Shown: positions 1 through 8,103, counted from the first letter of the stretch. The stretch: 64,000 nt of DNA from Bacteroidales bacterium (GCA_022648685.1 JALCMW010000002.1:248001-312000); one strand, 5' to 3'. Notes: a model not told the origin generated them from the sequence alone. Numbers and translations are program-made.

Positions 1-1086
1 ATAACGAATCACGATGTAAAAGCGGTCGAATACTATATCAAAGACCATTTCAAAGAAATGGGATTCGCAAAATGGAGCGAATTCATACATTTCGGGCTCA
101 CATCACAGGATATCAATAACACAGCAGAGCCTCTTTCGCTGAAAGAAGCCATAGAGAACGTATATATGCCGGCTCTTAACGGAATCGTCGGCAATATAAG
201 GGAAAGGGCAGAAGAGTGGAAAGAAATCCCGATGCTGGCACATACACACGGACAGCCGGCTTCTCCGACTCGTCTGGGCAAGGAATTCAAAGTATTCCAG
301 GTCAGGCTTGAAGAACAGCTGAGGCAATTCTCGCTTTTGACTTATCCGGCAAAATTCGGCGGAGCCACCGGCAGCATGAACGCCCATAAAGTAGCTTATC
401 CGGACATCGACTGGATAACGTTCGGAAACGAATTCACGGCATCTCTGGGACTGAAAAGATCATTCCCCACAACACAGATAGACCATTACGACAATCTGGC
501 CGCCATATTCGACAATCTGAGAAGAATAAATACGATACTTATAGATTTCTGCCGGGATATATGGACATATATCTCCATGGAATATTTCAAACAGAAAGTG
601 AACAAAAACGAAGTCGGATCTTCGGCCATGCCTCATAAGGTCAATCCGATCGACTTCGAGAATGCTGAAGGCAATCTGGGACTTGCAAATGCCATCCTCA
701 CATTCCTTTCCATGAAACTGCCTATTTCAAGACTACAGAGGGACCTCACGGATTCCACGGTTTTGAGAAATGTCGGAGTTCCCATTGCACACGGACTGAT
801 AGCATTCGCATCCTTGAAAAAAGGTATCGGTAAACTGATTCTCAACGAAAAAGCCATCCGTGCCGACCTTGAAAGAAACTGGGCCGTGATTGCCGAAGCG
901 ATACAGACCATACTTCGCCGCGAAAATTATCCGAACCCCTATGAAACTCTCAAAGCTTTGACAAGGACAGGGTCTGCCATAGACGAAAACACAATGGAGA
1001 CCTTCATAAGCGGTCTCGACATTAACAATTCCGTCAAAGACGAACTTAGGGCCGTCACACCGTGGAACTACACCGGCATCGAGTAA
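1..1086 (+). CDS. purB: Adenylosuccinate lyase, 5' truncated by window edge
   Basis: Lyase acting twice in purine synthesis: it releases fumarate from SAICAR and from adenylosuccinate. The reading frame is open from base 1 (first residues ITNHDVKAVEYY), so the N-terminus lies outside the window. Visible are the substrate-binding segment HFGLTSQDINNTA and the fumarase/aspartase-superfamily signature GSSAMPHKVNPIDFENAEGN, followed by the usual C-terminal helical region ending WNYTGIE. The stop is only a few bases from the stop of the convergent CPBP gene. The family assignment is secure; purB rather than a general lyase is supported by the TSQD and signature context. Confidence 0.96.
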   Translation: MTNHDVKAVEYYIKDHFKEMGFAKWSEFIHFGLTSQDINNTAEPLSLKEAIENVYMPALNGIVGNIRERAEEWKEIPMLAHTHGQPASPTRLGKEFKVFQVRLEEQLRQFSLLTYPAKFGGATGSMNAHKVAYPDIDWITFGNEFTASLGLKRSFPTTQIDHYDNLAAIFDNLRRINTILIDFCRDIWTYISMEYFKQKVNKNEVGSSAMPHKVNPIDFENAEGNLGLANAILTFLSMKLPISRLQRDLTDSTVLRNVGVPIAHGLIAFASLKKGIGKLILNEKAIRADLERNWAVIAEAIQTILRRENYPNPYETLKALTRTGSAIDENTMETFISGLDINNSVKDELRAVTPWNYTGIE

Positions 1087-1090
1087 AAGA

Positions 1091-2017
1091 TCAACTTATC
1101 AGGGAACCTGCATCCACAGGATCGCAATTGCCTGCGGGAGACTGGAGAGGAATCCTGCAGAACATCCTTATTATCACGAATGCGATTACAAGACAGAACA
1201 CGAAAACCACTGCATAAGATACAGGGTTCATGACCTGCAGCCAGTTATCCACATCTTTCAGGGAATCGACATTCGACATTATCAAAGCGAAAGTGTTATT
1301 GGTACAGTGCATTATCATTGTAAGCCAAAGGGATCCCGTTTTGTAATAAACGAACCCGAAAACGACTCCCAAGATAAAAGCGGGAACAGCCTGCCATGGA
1401 TTGGCATGTATGACCGCAAAGAACAATGCCGACAAGACTATGGCCAATACAGGCTTCATGGTCGTCCCGTCTTTGCGCCTGTGATTCAACAGCCCCCGCA
1501 ATATCTCCCCCCGGCAAAGCCATTCCTCGAAAATAGGCGCGAAAATGCTCACACTCAGGATATTCACCCATAGAGTTCCATGAGTCATATTCTTCAATAA
1601 ATTCTCCAACCATGAAGGCATTTGCGGCATGGCGGCATTGAAAAGATCCGTCATGAAGCCCACAGACAATGTCAAAGGGATTACCAGCAAAGCGGCAACC
1701 GCTCCGCCCATTTTTCCGAAATGGGAACTGATAAGTGAATAGCCCGTGTCGAACATCGCATTGTTCCTGCTGCTGGACATGGCGAACATCATCGCGGGCA
1801 GGAACATTATCGGATAAGATATAAGCATTCCGTAAGTCATGGCGAAATCCCTTGATACGAAACGTATCAGGACAGCACTCACAAGATTGCCCAGCATCGC
1901 TCCGGCAAGGAGCCATAGCAGCAGACCAAGCATGCCGCCGATGCCGGGAGTATAAAATGAGAAACCTTTATAAAGATCGTATGACCTGGTTACCTTTCTG
2001 GGATTGAAAAATGACAT
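1091..2017 (-). CDS. CPBP-family intramembrane metalloprotease
   Basis: Membrane protein of 308 residues with about eight hydrophobic segments. The CPBP (CAAX protease / bacteriocin-processing, Abi) core is clear: EEWLCR at residues 164-169 (paired Glu plus Arg), a His at 204 in the FFAVIHANPWQ segment, and a second His at 237 followed by Asn at 240-241. These are the expected zinc or catalytic residues of the family. Members are glutamic or metalloproteases acting inside the membrane; the bacterial substrate is usually unknown and cannot be inferred here. The gene ends 4 bp from the convergent purB stop, and its start lies 3 bp beyond the stop of the upstream nucleotidyltransferase gene, so the two are probably cotranscribed. 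Confidence 0.85.
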   Translation of the reverse strand: MSFFNPRKVTRSYDLYKGFSFYTPGIGGMLGLLLWLLAGAMLGNLVSAVLIRFVSRDFAMTYGMLISYPIMFLPAMMFAMSSSRNNAMFDTGYSLISSHFGKMGGAVAALLVIPLTLSVGFMTDLFNAAMPQMPSWLENLLKNMTHGTLWVNILSVSIFAPIFEEWLCRGEILRGLLNHRRKDGTTMKPVLAIVLSALFFAVIHANPWQAVPAFILGVVFGFVYYKTGSLWLTMIMHCTNNTFALIMSNVDSLKDVDNWLQVMNPVSYAVVFVFCLVIAFVIIRMFCRIPLQSPAGNCDPVDAGSLIS

Positions 2018-2020
2018 GGA

Positions 2021-2956
2021 TTATTTTTTATAAAGAGGAGTCGGATATACGCCCTTGTCGGCAAGTTCCCTGAATTTGGCAACGACTCCGGGTCTGTCTT
2101 CCTTGTATGTAACGCCGAACCAATTGGAAGGAGTGGACAGAACATCAGTGCTGGCTTTCCCGTCGTTTATCATGCAGTCGATTGCGTAAGGAATATAGAA
2201 TTCCTTTTTGAGTTCATTGATATTTTCCTTGAGGAAGCCCTCGAATATCTTGCCGCTCATATCGAAATAATCAGGGGTGAATCCCCACATATTCATGGAA
2301 CACAATGCATTGCCATCCAAAACGACGTGCTCCCCGTTGACTGAATTGTCCCCGCGGATTATACCGTCCTGATCACGTACGATGTTGAGATGCTCTTCAA
2401 TGGCTGTAAGATGCAAGTCCTTGTCATAGTGGCAGATCCCACGTGAGACTCCGCCCGATTCGGAAAGAGTATGATCCAGTTCGAACCCTACTATACTGTA
2501 AACACCTTTTGAGTGTTCATGCGCACGAAGCCAGTCGCCAAGGATCGCAAATGACTCTTTGCCATAGAAATCATCACCGTTGATCACGGCAAACGGTTCC
2601 TTGATTACATCTTTGGCCATCAGGACGGCATGTGCAGTCCCCCATGGCTTCTGTCTCTCGGGGTTGAGCTCGAACCCGGAAGGGATTCTGTCAAGTTCCT
2701 GGGTGACGAAACTGAATTGCAGCGGTTCACCGTCGAGGCATTTGACATTGCTGTATTTCTCCCTTACGGAAGCCTCGAATTGTTCCTTGAAATATTCGCG
2801 CACGATATAAACCACTTTGCCGAATCCGGCTTCCACAGCGTCATGTATCGAATAGTCGATTATCGTTTCACCGTTGGGACCGAGACCGTCCATCTGTTTG
2901 AGCCCTCCGTAGCGACTTCCCATTCCGGCCGCAAGAACAAGTAATACTGGTTTCAT
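2021..2956 (-). CDS. Sugar-phosphate nucleotidyltransferase family protein
   Basis: GT-A-fold NTP-transferase. The N-terminus VLAAGMGSRYGGLKQ is the nucleotide-binding loop and VINGDDFYG holds the metal-binding Asp pair of the active site. Start chosen at the ATG giving MKPVLLVLAAG (2956); an upstream in-frame ATG at 2995 would add 13 residues that do not fit the family. About 311 residues, which suits Bacteroidota homologues of unknown sugar specificity rather than RmlA or GalU, since the Gly-Gly-Leu-Lys-Gln loop and the long C-terminal part differ. Likely cotranscribed with the CPBP protease downstream. Substrate unknown. Confidence 0.8.
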   Translation of the reverse strand: MKPVLLVLAAGMGSRYGGLKQMDGLGPNGETIIDYSIHDAVEAGFGKVVYIVREYFKEQFEASVREKYSNVKCLDGEPLQFSFVTQELDRIPSGFELNPERQKPWGTAHAVLMAKDVIKEPFAVINGDDFYGKESFAILGDWLRAHEHSKGVYSIVGFELDHTLSESGGVSRGICHYDKDLHLTAIEEHLNIVRDQDGIIRGDNSVNGEHVVLDGNALCSMNMWGFTPDYFDMSGKIFEGFLKENINELKKEFYIPYAIDCMINDGKASTDVLSTPSNWFGVTYKEDRPGVVAKFRELADKGVYPTPLYKK

Positions 2957-3016
2957 ATAAATAAATGTTTTGAATCGAAAATATTTCAGATACATCTGAA
3001 ATCACACAAATTTAAT

Positions 3017-3024
3017 TATTTTTG
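3017..3024 (+). promoter_or_regulatory. Bacteroidota -7 element (TATTTTTG) for the FtsB-like gene
   Basis: TATTTTTG matches the Bacteroidota primary-sigma -7 consensus TAnnTTTG. It lies 30 bp before the proposed TTG start of the FtsB/DivIC-like gene. Sequence match only; no -33 element was confirmed. Confidence 0.6.
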
Positions 3025-3053
3025 CAGACATAAACGGTAAATGATCTTTAATT

Positions 3054-3395
3054 TTGGGCGGTTTAGGAATATATGGCAAATTGGTTTCCTTCTGGAGAAA
3101 TCTCGGAGGCGGAAATAAGGAAAAGAGATCTTTTCTAAGGTACGCCATAGTCGCAACTTCCATTTTCATCATTCTGGTCGGATTTCTAAACCAGGACAAT
3201 CTGGTCCGCTGGGTAAACGCCGGTTTCCAGATCAGGAAGCAGGAAAAGCAGATAAAACTCTACAAAAAGGAGATAAAGGAAATGGACAAGCAGATCGACA
3301 TGCTGTCCACAGACCGCGACACCCTAGAAAAGTTCGCCCGCGAGAAATTCCATTTCGCCGAACCCGGCGACGACGTCTACATACTCGGAAAATAA
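3054..3395 (+). CDS. Septum formation initiator (FtsB/DivIC-like)
   Basis: Small bitopic protein of about 113 residues: a basic N-terminus, one transmembrane helix around residues 27-46 (AIVATSIFIILVGFL), then a coiled coil (about 55-95, KQEKQIKLYKKEIKEMDKQ) and the DivIC-like tail REKFHFAEPGDDVYIL. FtsB/DivIC bridges FtsL and FtsQ/DivIB in the divisome. No ATG lies in this frame before the membrane helix; an in-frame TGA at 3042 limits the start to TTG at 3054 or TTG at 3081. I chose 3054 because the -7 element lies just upstream, but 3081 is possible. The tail overlaps a tiny antisense ORF. Confidence 0.85.
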   Translation: MGGLGIYGKLVSFWRNLGGGNKEKRSFLRYAIVATSIFIILVGFLNQDNLVRWVNAGFQIRKQEKQIKLYKKEIKEMDKQIDMLSTDRDTLEKFAREKFHFAEPGDDVYILGK

Positions 3396-3511
3396 CTCTG
3401 CCGGAAGGCATCCGCTAACGCCTTTCTATCGGGCAAATATGACAGTTGAAGTTCGCTTGCAAGATCGAACATCGCAAATCTTGTATCCGTGATTATTTCC
3501 TTAGTTTGCAT
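3377..3511 (-). CDS. Possible 44-residue hypothetical protein
   Basis: An ATG-started ORF (MQTKEIITDTRFAMFDLASE...) runs on the minus strand through the otherwise empty stretch between the FtsB-like and OadB-motif genes, ending 19 bp inside the FtsB-like gene. Amino-acid composition looks protein-like (balanced, with an amphipathic middle part), but I recognise no family and see no ribosome site or promoter. It could be the remnant of a longer gene. Confidence 0.25.
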   Translation of the reverse strand: MQTKEIITDTRFAMFDLASELQLSYLPDRKALADAFRQSYFPSM

Positions 3512-3555
3512 ATTGTTATGTGTGAACTACCCTGATAAGATACCTCCGGAAACTA

Positions 3556-3843
3556 TTATTTTCGCCCGGTTCTCAAATAGAGAACATTCAGAACCAATAT
3601 AACAGCTATTAACAATAAGGCAGCCAGGAATGTAAAAAGGACGGTATTTATATTAAACCCGCCTGAAACGAAAATGGATGTCGGGCCGTCCGCACCACCG
3701 ATAACACCGATGTCGGCAGGAGTGATGATTGTTGAAAAACTTTTGATAACCACGGAAATGCTTATTTTTCCAGCAATTATTACAAATAAGATTAAAAGAA
3801 TTCCGATAATATTTCCGGCTAATAATTGTTTCCGTTTCATCAT
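3556..3843 (-). CDS. Small membrane protein with orphan Na+-decarboxylase beta-subunit signature
   Basis: 95-residue protein with a hydrophobic helix at about 8-25, a polar link, the motif IGVIGGADGPTSIFVS at about 45-60, and a second hydrophobic stretch at 66-90. The GADGPT motif (Asp52) is the hallmark of the beta subunit of sodium-translocating decarboxylases (OadB/GcdB), where the Asp lies on the Na+ path. The rest of that roughly 400-residue subunit, and its alpha and gamma partners, are absent. Start placed at the ATG-ATG pair (3843/3840): the upstream ATG at 3879 overlaps a -7 promoter motif on this strand, so it is probably not translated. Function unknown; automatic annotation would probably call it a decarboxylase subunit. 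Confidence 0.6.
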   Translation of the reverse strand: MMKRKQLLAGNIIGILLILFVIIAGKISISVVIKSFSTIITPADIGVIGGADGPTSIFVSGGFNINTVLFTFLAALLLIAVILVLNVLYLRTGRK

Positions 3844-3872
3844 TAAAAAAAATATATTGTCCAGTCTGACAG

Positions 3873-3880
3873 CAAACATA
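3873..3880 (-). promoter_or_regulatory. Bacteroidota -7 element (TATGTTTG)
   Basis: On the minus strand this reads TATGTTTG, matching TAnnTTTG, about 30 bp before the ATG-ATG of the OadB-motif small protein. It decides the start of that gene, because the longer ORF would begin inside the promoter. Confidence 0.5.
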
Positions 3881-3942
3881 AGTTAAACATTTCTTTTTTA
3901 AAAATTAATCGCTTTCGCCACTGTCATTTATAATTATTTATT

Positions 3943-3950
3943 TAGCTTTG
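3943..3950 (+). promoter_or_regulatory. Bacteroidota -7 element (TAGCTTTG)
   Basis: TAGCTTTG matches TAnnTTTG, 37 bp before the XRE regulator start. It probably drives the XRE-HEPN pair. The region around it is AT-rich and separates two divergent genes. Confidence 0.5.
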
Positions 3951-3986
3951 CTATAATAAGTCAAGACACCAATAAGAAATGCCACG

Positions 3987-4325
3987 ATGTTTATTAACCG
4001 AATCAAACAATTAGAAGAGGACTGTCAAATGCCGCAGCGGCAATTGGCAGCAACATTAAATATCGACACGGCAACCTATTGCAAGATCGAAAAAGGGATT
4101 CGCTGTGTCAAACGTGATCAGGTGATTACAATTGCAAAGATTCTCAGGGCCAGCCAGAATGAACTTTTAAGCTTATGGCTTGCCGATCAAGTCATTAACA
4201 TCGTGAAGGATGAAAAAGAATTGGGAGAAAAAGCATTGGAATTCTTTATGCCAAGAATATGCCTCGAAAATATAACGGACTCGCATATTGCTGTAACAGA
4301 AAACGATACAGCATTTAATCTCTAA
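3987..4325 (+). CDS. XRE-family helix-turn-helix regulator
   Basis: 112 residues. An HTH_3 domain fills residues 1-60 (RIKQLEEDCQMPQRQLAATLNI, DTATYCKIEKGIR), with the typical QRQLA...TATYCKIEKG recognition-helix pattern; the C-terminal 50 residues are a short helical or acidic tail. Such regulators often control restriction or modification, toxin-antitoxin or defence genes. It lies 82 bp before the HEPN-motif gene on the same strand, with its own -7 element, so it probably autoregulates that unit. The methylase-linked C-protein role is an alternative, but no methylase is nearby. Confidence 0.8.
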   Translation: MFINRIKQLEEDCQMPQRQLAATLNIDTATYCKIEKGIRCVKRDQVITIAKILRASQNELLSLWLADQVINIVKDEKELGEKALEFFMPRICLENITDSHIAVTENDTAFNL

Positions 4326-4407
4326 TCTAACTTTTATTCAATGATTATGAAATTGAGTATTTTTATGAAAAAAGCGCAAAAAAAATATAAATAACAATCC
4401 ACAATAC

Positions 4408-5730
4408 ATGTCAGGAAAAATATCAGATAATGAATCATATATAAATTTGAGAAAAGATATTCAAGGTTTTGAAGCGTTCTCGAAGCTATACAAATTTCTA
4501 AAGCTATTTGGTTTCAAGAATAATGGACTTGAAGAAGTATTGAAAAAGATACCAGAATTTAAAAATCAAATAAAATTGTTATCGGAAGCTCCTGATTTGT
4601 TTAATAAATATTATGCAAAAAAGGGGTGGATAGCTTATGAACTAATGAATTCTGATTTAATGAATAAATGCATAAGTCTAGCTAAGGAAAACAAAATTGG
4701 CGAAGGAGAACAAAATTTAATAGAGTATTATAAAAGTGAGGATTTACATTGGCTTATTGCGGGATTAAAGAATATTGAAGCATTTAAAATCAGATATCTG
4801 TTGTTACTAAAAACATATAATGACTTTAAAGAAGAGAGGTACTATTCTTGTATTCCTTTACTTTTAATGATTATTGATGGTGCGACTGACGACATAAGAA
4901 AAGAGAATAAGGGCTTTTTTGCAGCAGGTGTTAATTTGACAGCTTGGGATTCAATTTCAGGACATGAGTCAGGATTGCAGTATATTGCTCAGATTTTTAG
5001 TAAGTCAAGAAAGAAAACAACAACGGAAAAAATTACAATTCCGTATAGAAACGGGATTCTTCATGGGAAGGATCTTGGTTATGATAATATTATTGTGGCT
5101 GCAAAGCTATGGTCTACTCTTTTTGCAGTTGGGTCTTGGGCAAAAATAATTATTGATGGGAAAGATGTTGCACCGCCCCCAAAAAAAGAGCTTTCATTTA
5201 AAGAAAGCATAGTAGAATTAACTAAATATTTAAATGATTATAGAAATTGGCAGGAAGAGAAAAAAATAAGAGATAAAGAGCTTCAGGAATGGGAGCCTCG
5301 TAATTTTAAAAATGTTGATTTATGTAATCTAAAATCCATAAAAAATACGCCTGAAAATGAATTGGATATTTTTTTTCAGTACGTATATGACAAAAAATAT
5401 GGATTGATTGCAAATCAACTTGATCCTTTTTCTCGTGGGAAAAAGACCAAAAATAAAATAGCAGGAGAGGTAAGAGAAAAATTTGAAGATATAAAAGTTT
5501 TAAATTATAAGATAGTTTCAATAAATGATGATGCACCTGCAATTACGGAGATTCGAACAAATGTTATAGCGTTGACAAATAATATAATAATGACAAAACC
5601 TATGAAATTTAGAATGATATATCAAGATATAGATGGAAACCCGCTGCCAAGAAGCAATAATAAGGGCAAATGGTATTTATTAGAGATATGTCTTAGCAAT
5701 TTTTATAATTTTAAATGGATTAATGAGTAA
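4408..5730 (+). CDS. HEPN-motif protein, putative RNase toxin or defence effector
   Basis: 440 residues, not a family I can name. A helical region (about 120-240) contains IPLLLMIIDG at about 151-160 and the motif RNGILHG at residues 214-220. This has the R-N-x3-H (Rx4-6H) form of the HEPN superfamily, whose members are commonly metal-independent RNases in toxin and anti-phage systems. The last 130 residues (FFQYVYDKKYGLIANQLDPF ... GKWYLLEI) look like an alpha/beta NTF2-like fold; that is inference. The coding sequence is much richer in A and T than its neighbours, which points to horizontal transfer. It is preceded by a same-strand XRE regulator, an arrangement common in toxin or defence units. 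No membrane segment or signal peptide. Confidence 0.55.
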   Translation: MSGKISDNESYINLRKDIQGFEAFSKLYKFLKLFGFKNNGLEEVLKKIPEFKNQIKLLSEAPDLFNKYYAKKGWIAYELMNSDLMNKCISLAKENKIGEGEQNLIEYYKSEDLHWLIAGLKNIEAFKIRYLLLLKTYNDFKEERYYSCIPLLLMIIDGATDDIRKENKGFFAAGVNLTAWDSISGHESGLQYIAQIFSKSRKKTTTEKITIPYRNGILHGKDLGYDNIIVAAKLWSTLFAVGSWAKIIIDGKDVAPPPKKELSFKESIVELTKYLNDYRNWQEEKKIRDKELQEWEPRNFKNVDLCNLKSIKNTPENELDIFFQYVYDKKYGLIANQLDPFSRGKKTKNKIAGEVREKFEDIKVLNYKIVSINDDAPAITEIRTNVIALTNNIIMTKPMKFRMIYQDIDGNPLPRSNNKGKWYLLEICLSNFYNFKWINE

Positions 5731-5830
5731 AAACTACATTGTCGACGATGATTTTTAACAACGGCTGATAAAAGATGTATCTATGATCCTGATATTGGAA
5801 CCCGCTTTCACATTTGGCAGAATGCTGTTT

Positions 5831-7156
5831 TTATCCGGCATTAAAAAACATAATGTAATAGACAGGGATATATGTAATGTTTCCCGCATGAGTTACATTG
5901 CGTTCATTCGACAAGACATACGCTTTTTTAATACCGTATTCCTTATTTCCCAGAAAATGATTCAAGGCACTGTGCTCGGTATAGTCTTTTCCGGATTTGA
6001 TTCCAAGAGGAACCACGGATAAAGAATCATAATCATCAATCAGGAAATCCACTTCTCCGTGCGCTTTGTTGTCATAATAATATAAGTTGAAACCATGCGC
6101 TTTAAGTTCCTGCGCTACGACCGACTCATAAACGGTACCCAGATTTATGCTGCGGACGTCATCCAATATCGCACTGATGTTATTTCTGTACAATATGCCG
6201 GTCAGAATGCCGACATCATTCAGATAGAGTTTCAACAGATTCTTTCCGCTCGACTCGATCAACGGGAATACCGGCTGTGATATAGCCTTGACTTCCAGTG
6301 ATATTCCGGAACCTATCAAATAATCGAATTCCTCTTTGTAGTCGGAAAATCGCTTGCCTTTCTTATTTTCGATATTCTTAATTACCAACCGCTTCTTTTT
6401 GTTCTCGAGATTCGAAGGAATCATATCGAATACACGACGTATCTTAAGCTTGTTTTCAACGTCATATTTCGATGCGTCCATGGCATAATATTCATGTATT
6501 TCCTTTTGGATGTCACGTACTTTCACAATATTCCTGTCTTCAAGAAAAGAATTTACGGCATCCGGCAGTCCTCCCGTCAAAAGATATCTTTTAAAAAGAT
6601 CCAGCATCCTGCCGTGTAATGCCTCATCAAGGCTTTCTTCCGCTTCGAATTTTCTCCGCAGTTCATTTATAGCCTCTTTTCCCAATCCGTTAGCTATAAG
6701 AAATTCTTCGAAATCCAATGGATACATGGGTTTTACTTCAATGCTGCCCATCGGGATCGATGTGGTTTTCGATAATGTTACACCAAGTAATGAACCGCTG
6801 GCTATATATGTGAATCTATTATCGTTTTTTAGAAACTTCAGCATTGTCAGCAAATGAGGATATGCCTGTATTTCATCTATGAAAACAAGCGTATTTTCCT
6901 TTTCCTTCATCTTGTCACCGGCGGTAATGCTTAACCGCAGATAAAAATCATCCGCCGTGGTTACTTTTTCAAACAACTTGCCTCCAATATAATCCTCCAG
7001 CATATTGATTTCAATATAGTTCTTGAAAAGCTGTTTGCCGGTATGTCTTATAATATAGGTCTTGCCTACCTGGCGGGCCCCGTCAATTATCAGCACTTTA
7101 TTTGAATCTGATTTCAAATATTGCTCTATATATTCCTGGATCTTTCTGTAAAGCAT
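5831..7156 (-). CDS. AAA_14 / DUF4143 ATP-binding protein
   Basis: 441-residue P-loop ATPase of the AAA_14-DUF4143 group common in gut Bacteroidota. Walker A is GARQVGKT at residues 26-33; Walker B is TLVFIDEIQ with Asp94-Glu95; an arginine-rich central part follows. The C-terminal DUF4143 domain (about 290-420) includes EVDFLIDDYDSLSVVPLGIKSG, a PD-(D/E)xK nuclease-like strand pattern (E-D...I-K). Cellular role in the family is unknown; links to defence or mobile elements have been proposed. Its promoter region contains four evenly spaced 11-bp repeats. Start is the ATG giving MLYRKIQEYI, the family-typical N-terminus. Confidence 0.8.
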   Translation of the reverse strand: MLYRKIQEYIEQYLKSDSNKVLIIDGARQVGKTYIIRHTGKQLFKNYIEINMLEDYIGGKLFEKVTTADDFYLRLSITAGDKMKEKENTLVFIDEIQAYPHLLTMLKFLKNDNRFTYIASGSLLGVTLSKTTSIPMGSIEVKPMYPLDFEEFLIANGLGKEAINELRRKFEAEESLDEALHGRMLDLFKRYLLTGGLPDAVNSFLEDRNIVKVRDIQKEIHEYYAMDASKYDVENKLKIRRVFDMIPSNLENKKKRLVIKNIENKKGKRFSDYKEEFDYLIGSGISLEVKAISQPVFPLIESSGKNLLKLYLNDVGILTGILYRNNISAILDDVRSINLGTVYESVVAQELKAHGFNLYYYDNKAHGEVDFLIDDYDSLSVVPLGIKSGKDYTEHSALNHFLGNKEYGIKKAYVLSNERNVTHAGNITYIPVYYIMFFNAG

Positions 7157-7188
7157 GATTATTAACGGTTTATGATCTGCATTCTTGG

Positions 7189-7196
7189 CAAAACTA
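7189..7196 (-). promoter_or_regulatory. -7 element (TAGTTTTG) of the AAA_14 gene
   Basis: The minus strand reads TAGTTTTG, an exact TAnnTTTG match, 32 bp before the ATG. Its first two bases are shared with the nearest 11-bp repeat, tying the repeat array to the promoter. Confidence 0.5.
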
Positions 7197-7304
7197 CACT
7201 TTTCCTATATTATATGCAAGTAAATAATACATTTTTCCTGTTAATTTAATGGCAAAAAAATACACTTTTCCCATGAAATCGAAGGACTAAAACTACACTT
7301 TTCC
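7195..7304 (-). repeat. Four 11-bp direct repeats at exact 33-bp period
   Basis: TACACTTTTCC occurs at 7195-7205, 7261-7271 and 7294-7304, with a one-mismatch copy TACATTTTTCC at 7228-7238. Start-to-start spacing is 33 bp in all three intervals, about three helical turns, so all copies lie near one DNA face. Spacers share no obvious sequence beyond A-rich ends. Read on the minus strand the unit is GGAAAAGTGTA, directly upstream of the AAA_14 gene. The unit could be an operator array or duplicated promoter units, since GTGTA runs into TAnnTTT-like sequence. Confidence 0.75.
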
Positions 7305-7407
7305 TGAAATCCAACGCAAGTTCCCAACGATATCTGTTTTCAAAATACGCATATTGCATGGACTTATTTATATCGGAACCGGTTGTTCGGAAATTCCGGA
7401 CAGCCAC

Positions 7408-7415
7408 TAAATTTG
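7408..7415 (+). promoter_or_regulatory. -7 element (TAAATTTG) for the nitroreductase gene
   Basis: TAAATTTG matches TAnnTTTG. It lies about 150 bp before the domain-based ATG at 7573, or about 40 bp before a TTG that would add an N-terminal extension unlike the family. Confidence 0.4.
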
Positions 7416-7572
7416 GTGTAATGGAATGTAACCGGAAAGCGGATGAATTTCGTATTTGAGCAACGGATATCAGTTGCAGAGCTTGCCGGGAAGTCGTATA
7501 TTCGAGGAAGAATTACAAGGAAAAAGTACGGGGAAATATAAGAATAATGAAATATATAATATAAAGATGATT

Positions 7573-8103
7573 ATGAATTTTTTGGAATTGGCAAAGCAGA
7601 GATGTTCGATCCGCTCATTTATCGAAAAGCCCATCGAGAAAAAGAAACTTGAGTATATACTTGAAGCGGGACGTGTGGCCCCGTCAGCTTGTAACAAGCA
7701 ACCCCAACGGATAATCGTCGTTCAGAATGCCGAAAACATAAAGAAGGTTCAAAAGGCATATAGGACATTCGGATCACAGTGTGTATTTATCATTTGCCGG
7801 GACAAAAGGAATGAGTTGATCAGGCCGTTCGACAACAAATGTTCCGGAGATCTGGACATAGGAATCGTGACAGACCACATGATGCTGGCTGCAAGAGAAA
7901 AAGGTATTGGAAGTGTTATGGTCGGATTGTTCGATCCCGGAATTATCACGAAAGAGTTCAACATTCCGGAATACATACAACCGACAGCCCTGCTTATTTT
8001 AGGATATCCGGAGAACGGCTTTTTAAGTGAGAATCGTCACGATAAGGAACGAAAACCGCTGGATGAAACAGTTATGATGGAAGAATATACGCTTCTTCAG
8101 TAA
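7573..8103 (+). CDS. Nitroreductase-family FMN protein
   Basis: 176 residues from the chosen ATG. The N-terminal LAKQRCSIRSF (Arg-x-Ser-x-Arg type FMN phosphate grip), GRVAPSACNKQPQR (the APSA-x-N-x-QP substrate/FMN loop) and MLAAREKGIGSVMVG are standard for small nitroreductases. These are dimeric NAD(P)H-dependent FMN enzymes reducing nitro compounds or quinones; the true substrate is unknown. The frame is open upstream to a TTG at 7456, but the extra 39 residues are not conserved in the family; ATG 7567 is a close alternative. Confidence 0.85.
   Translation: MNFLELAKQRCSIRSFIEKPIEKKKLEYILEAGRVAPSACNKQPQRIIVVQNAENIKKVQKAYRTFGSQCVFIICRDKRNELIRPFDNKCSGDLDIGIVTDHMMLAAREKGIGSVMVGLFDPGIITKEFNIPEYIQPTALLILGYPENGFLSENRHDKERKPLDETVMMEEYTLLQ

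Noticed and set aside
1296..1916. 206-codon minus-strand frame within the CPBP gene
   Set aside because: Alternative frame of a clear membrane protease gene; the encoded sequence lacks any domain or membrane pattern.
5783..6022. 79-codon plus-strand frame after the HEPN gene
   Set aside because: Mostly antisense to the AAA_14 C-terminus; no protein family resemblance.
7195..7304. CRISPR array
   Set aside because: Repeats are only 11 bp with 22-bp spacers, there are four copies and no cas genes; the array is better read as operator or promoter units.
7456..7572. 39-residue N-terminal extension of the nitroreductase
   Set aside because: TTG start, low-complexity sequence, not seen in the family; the domain begins right at the ATG at 7573.
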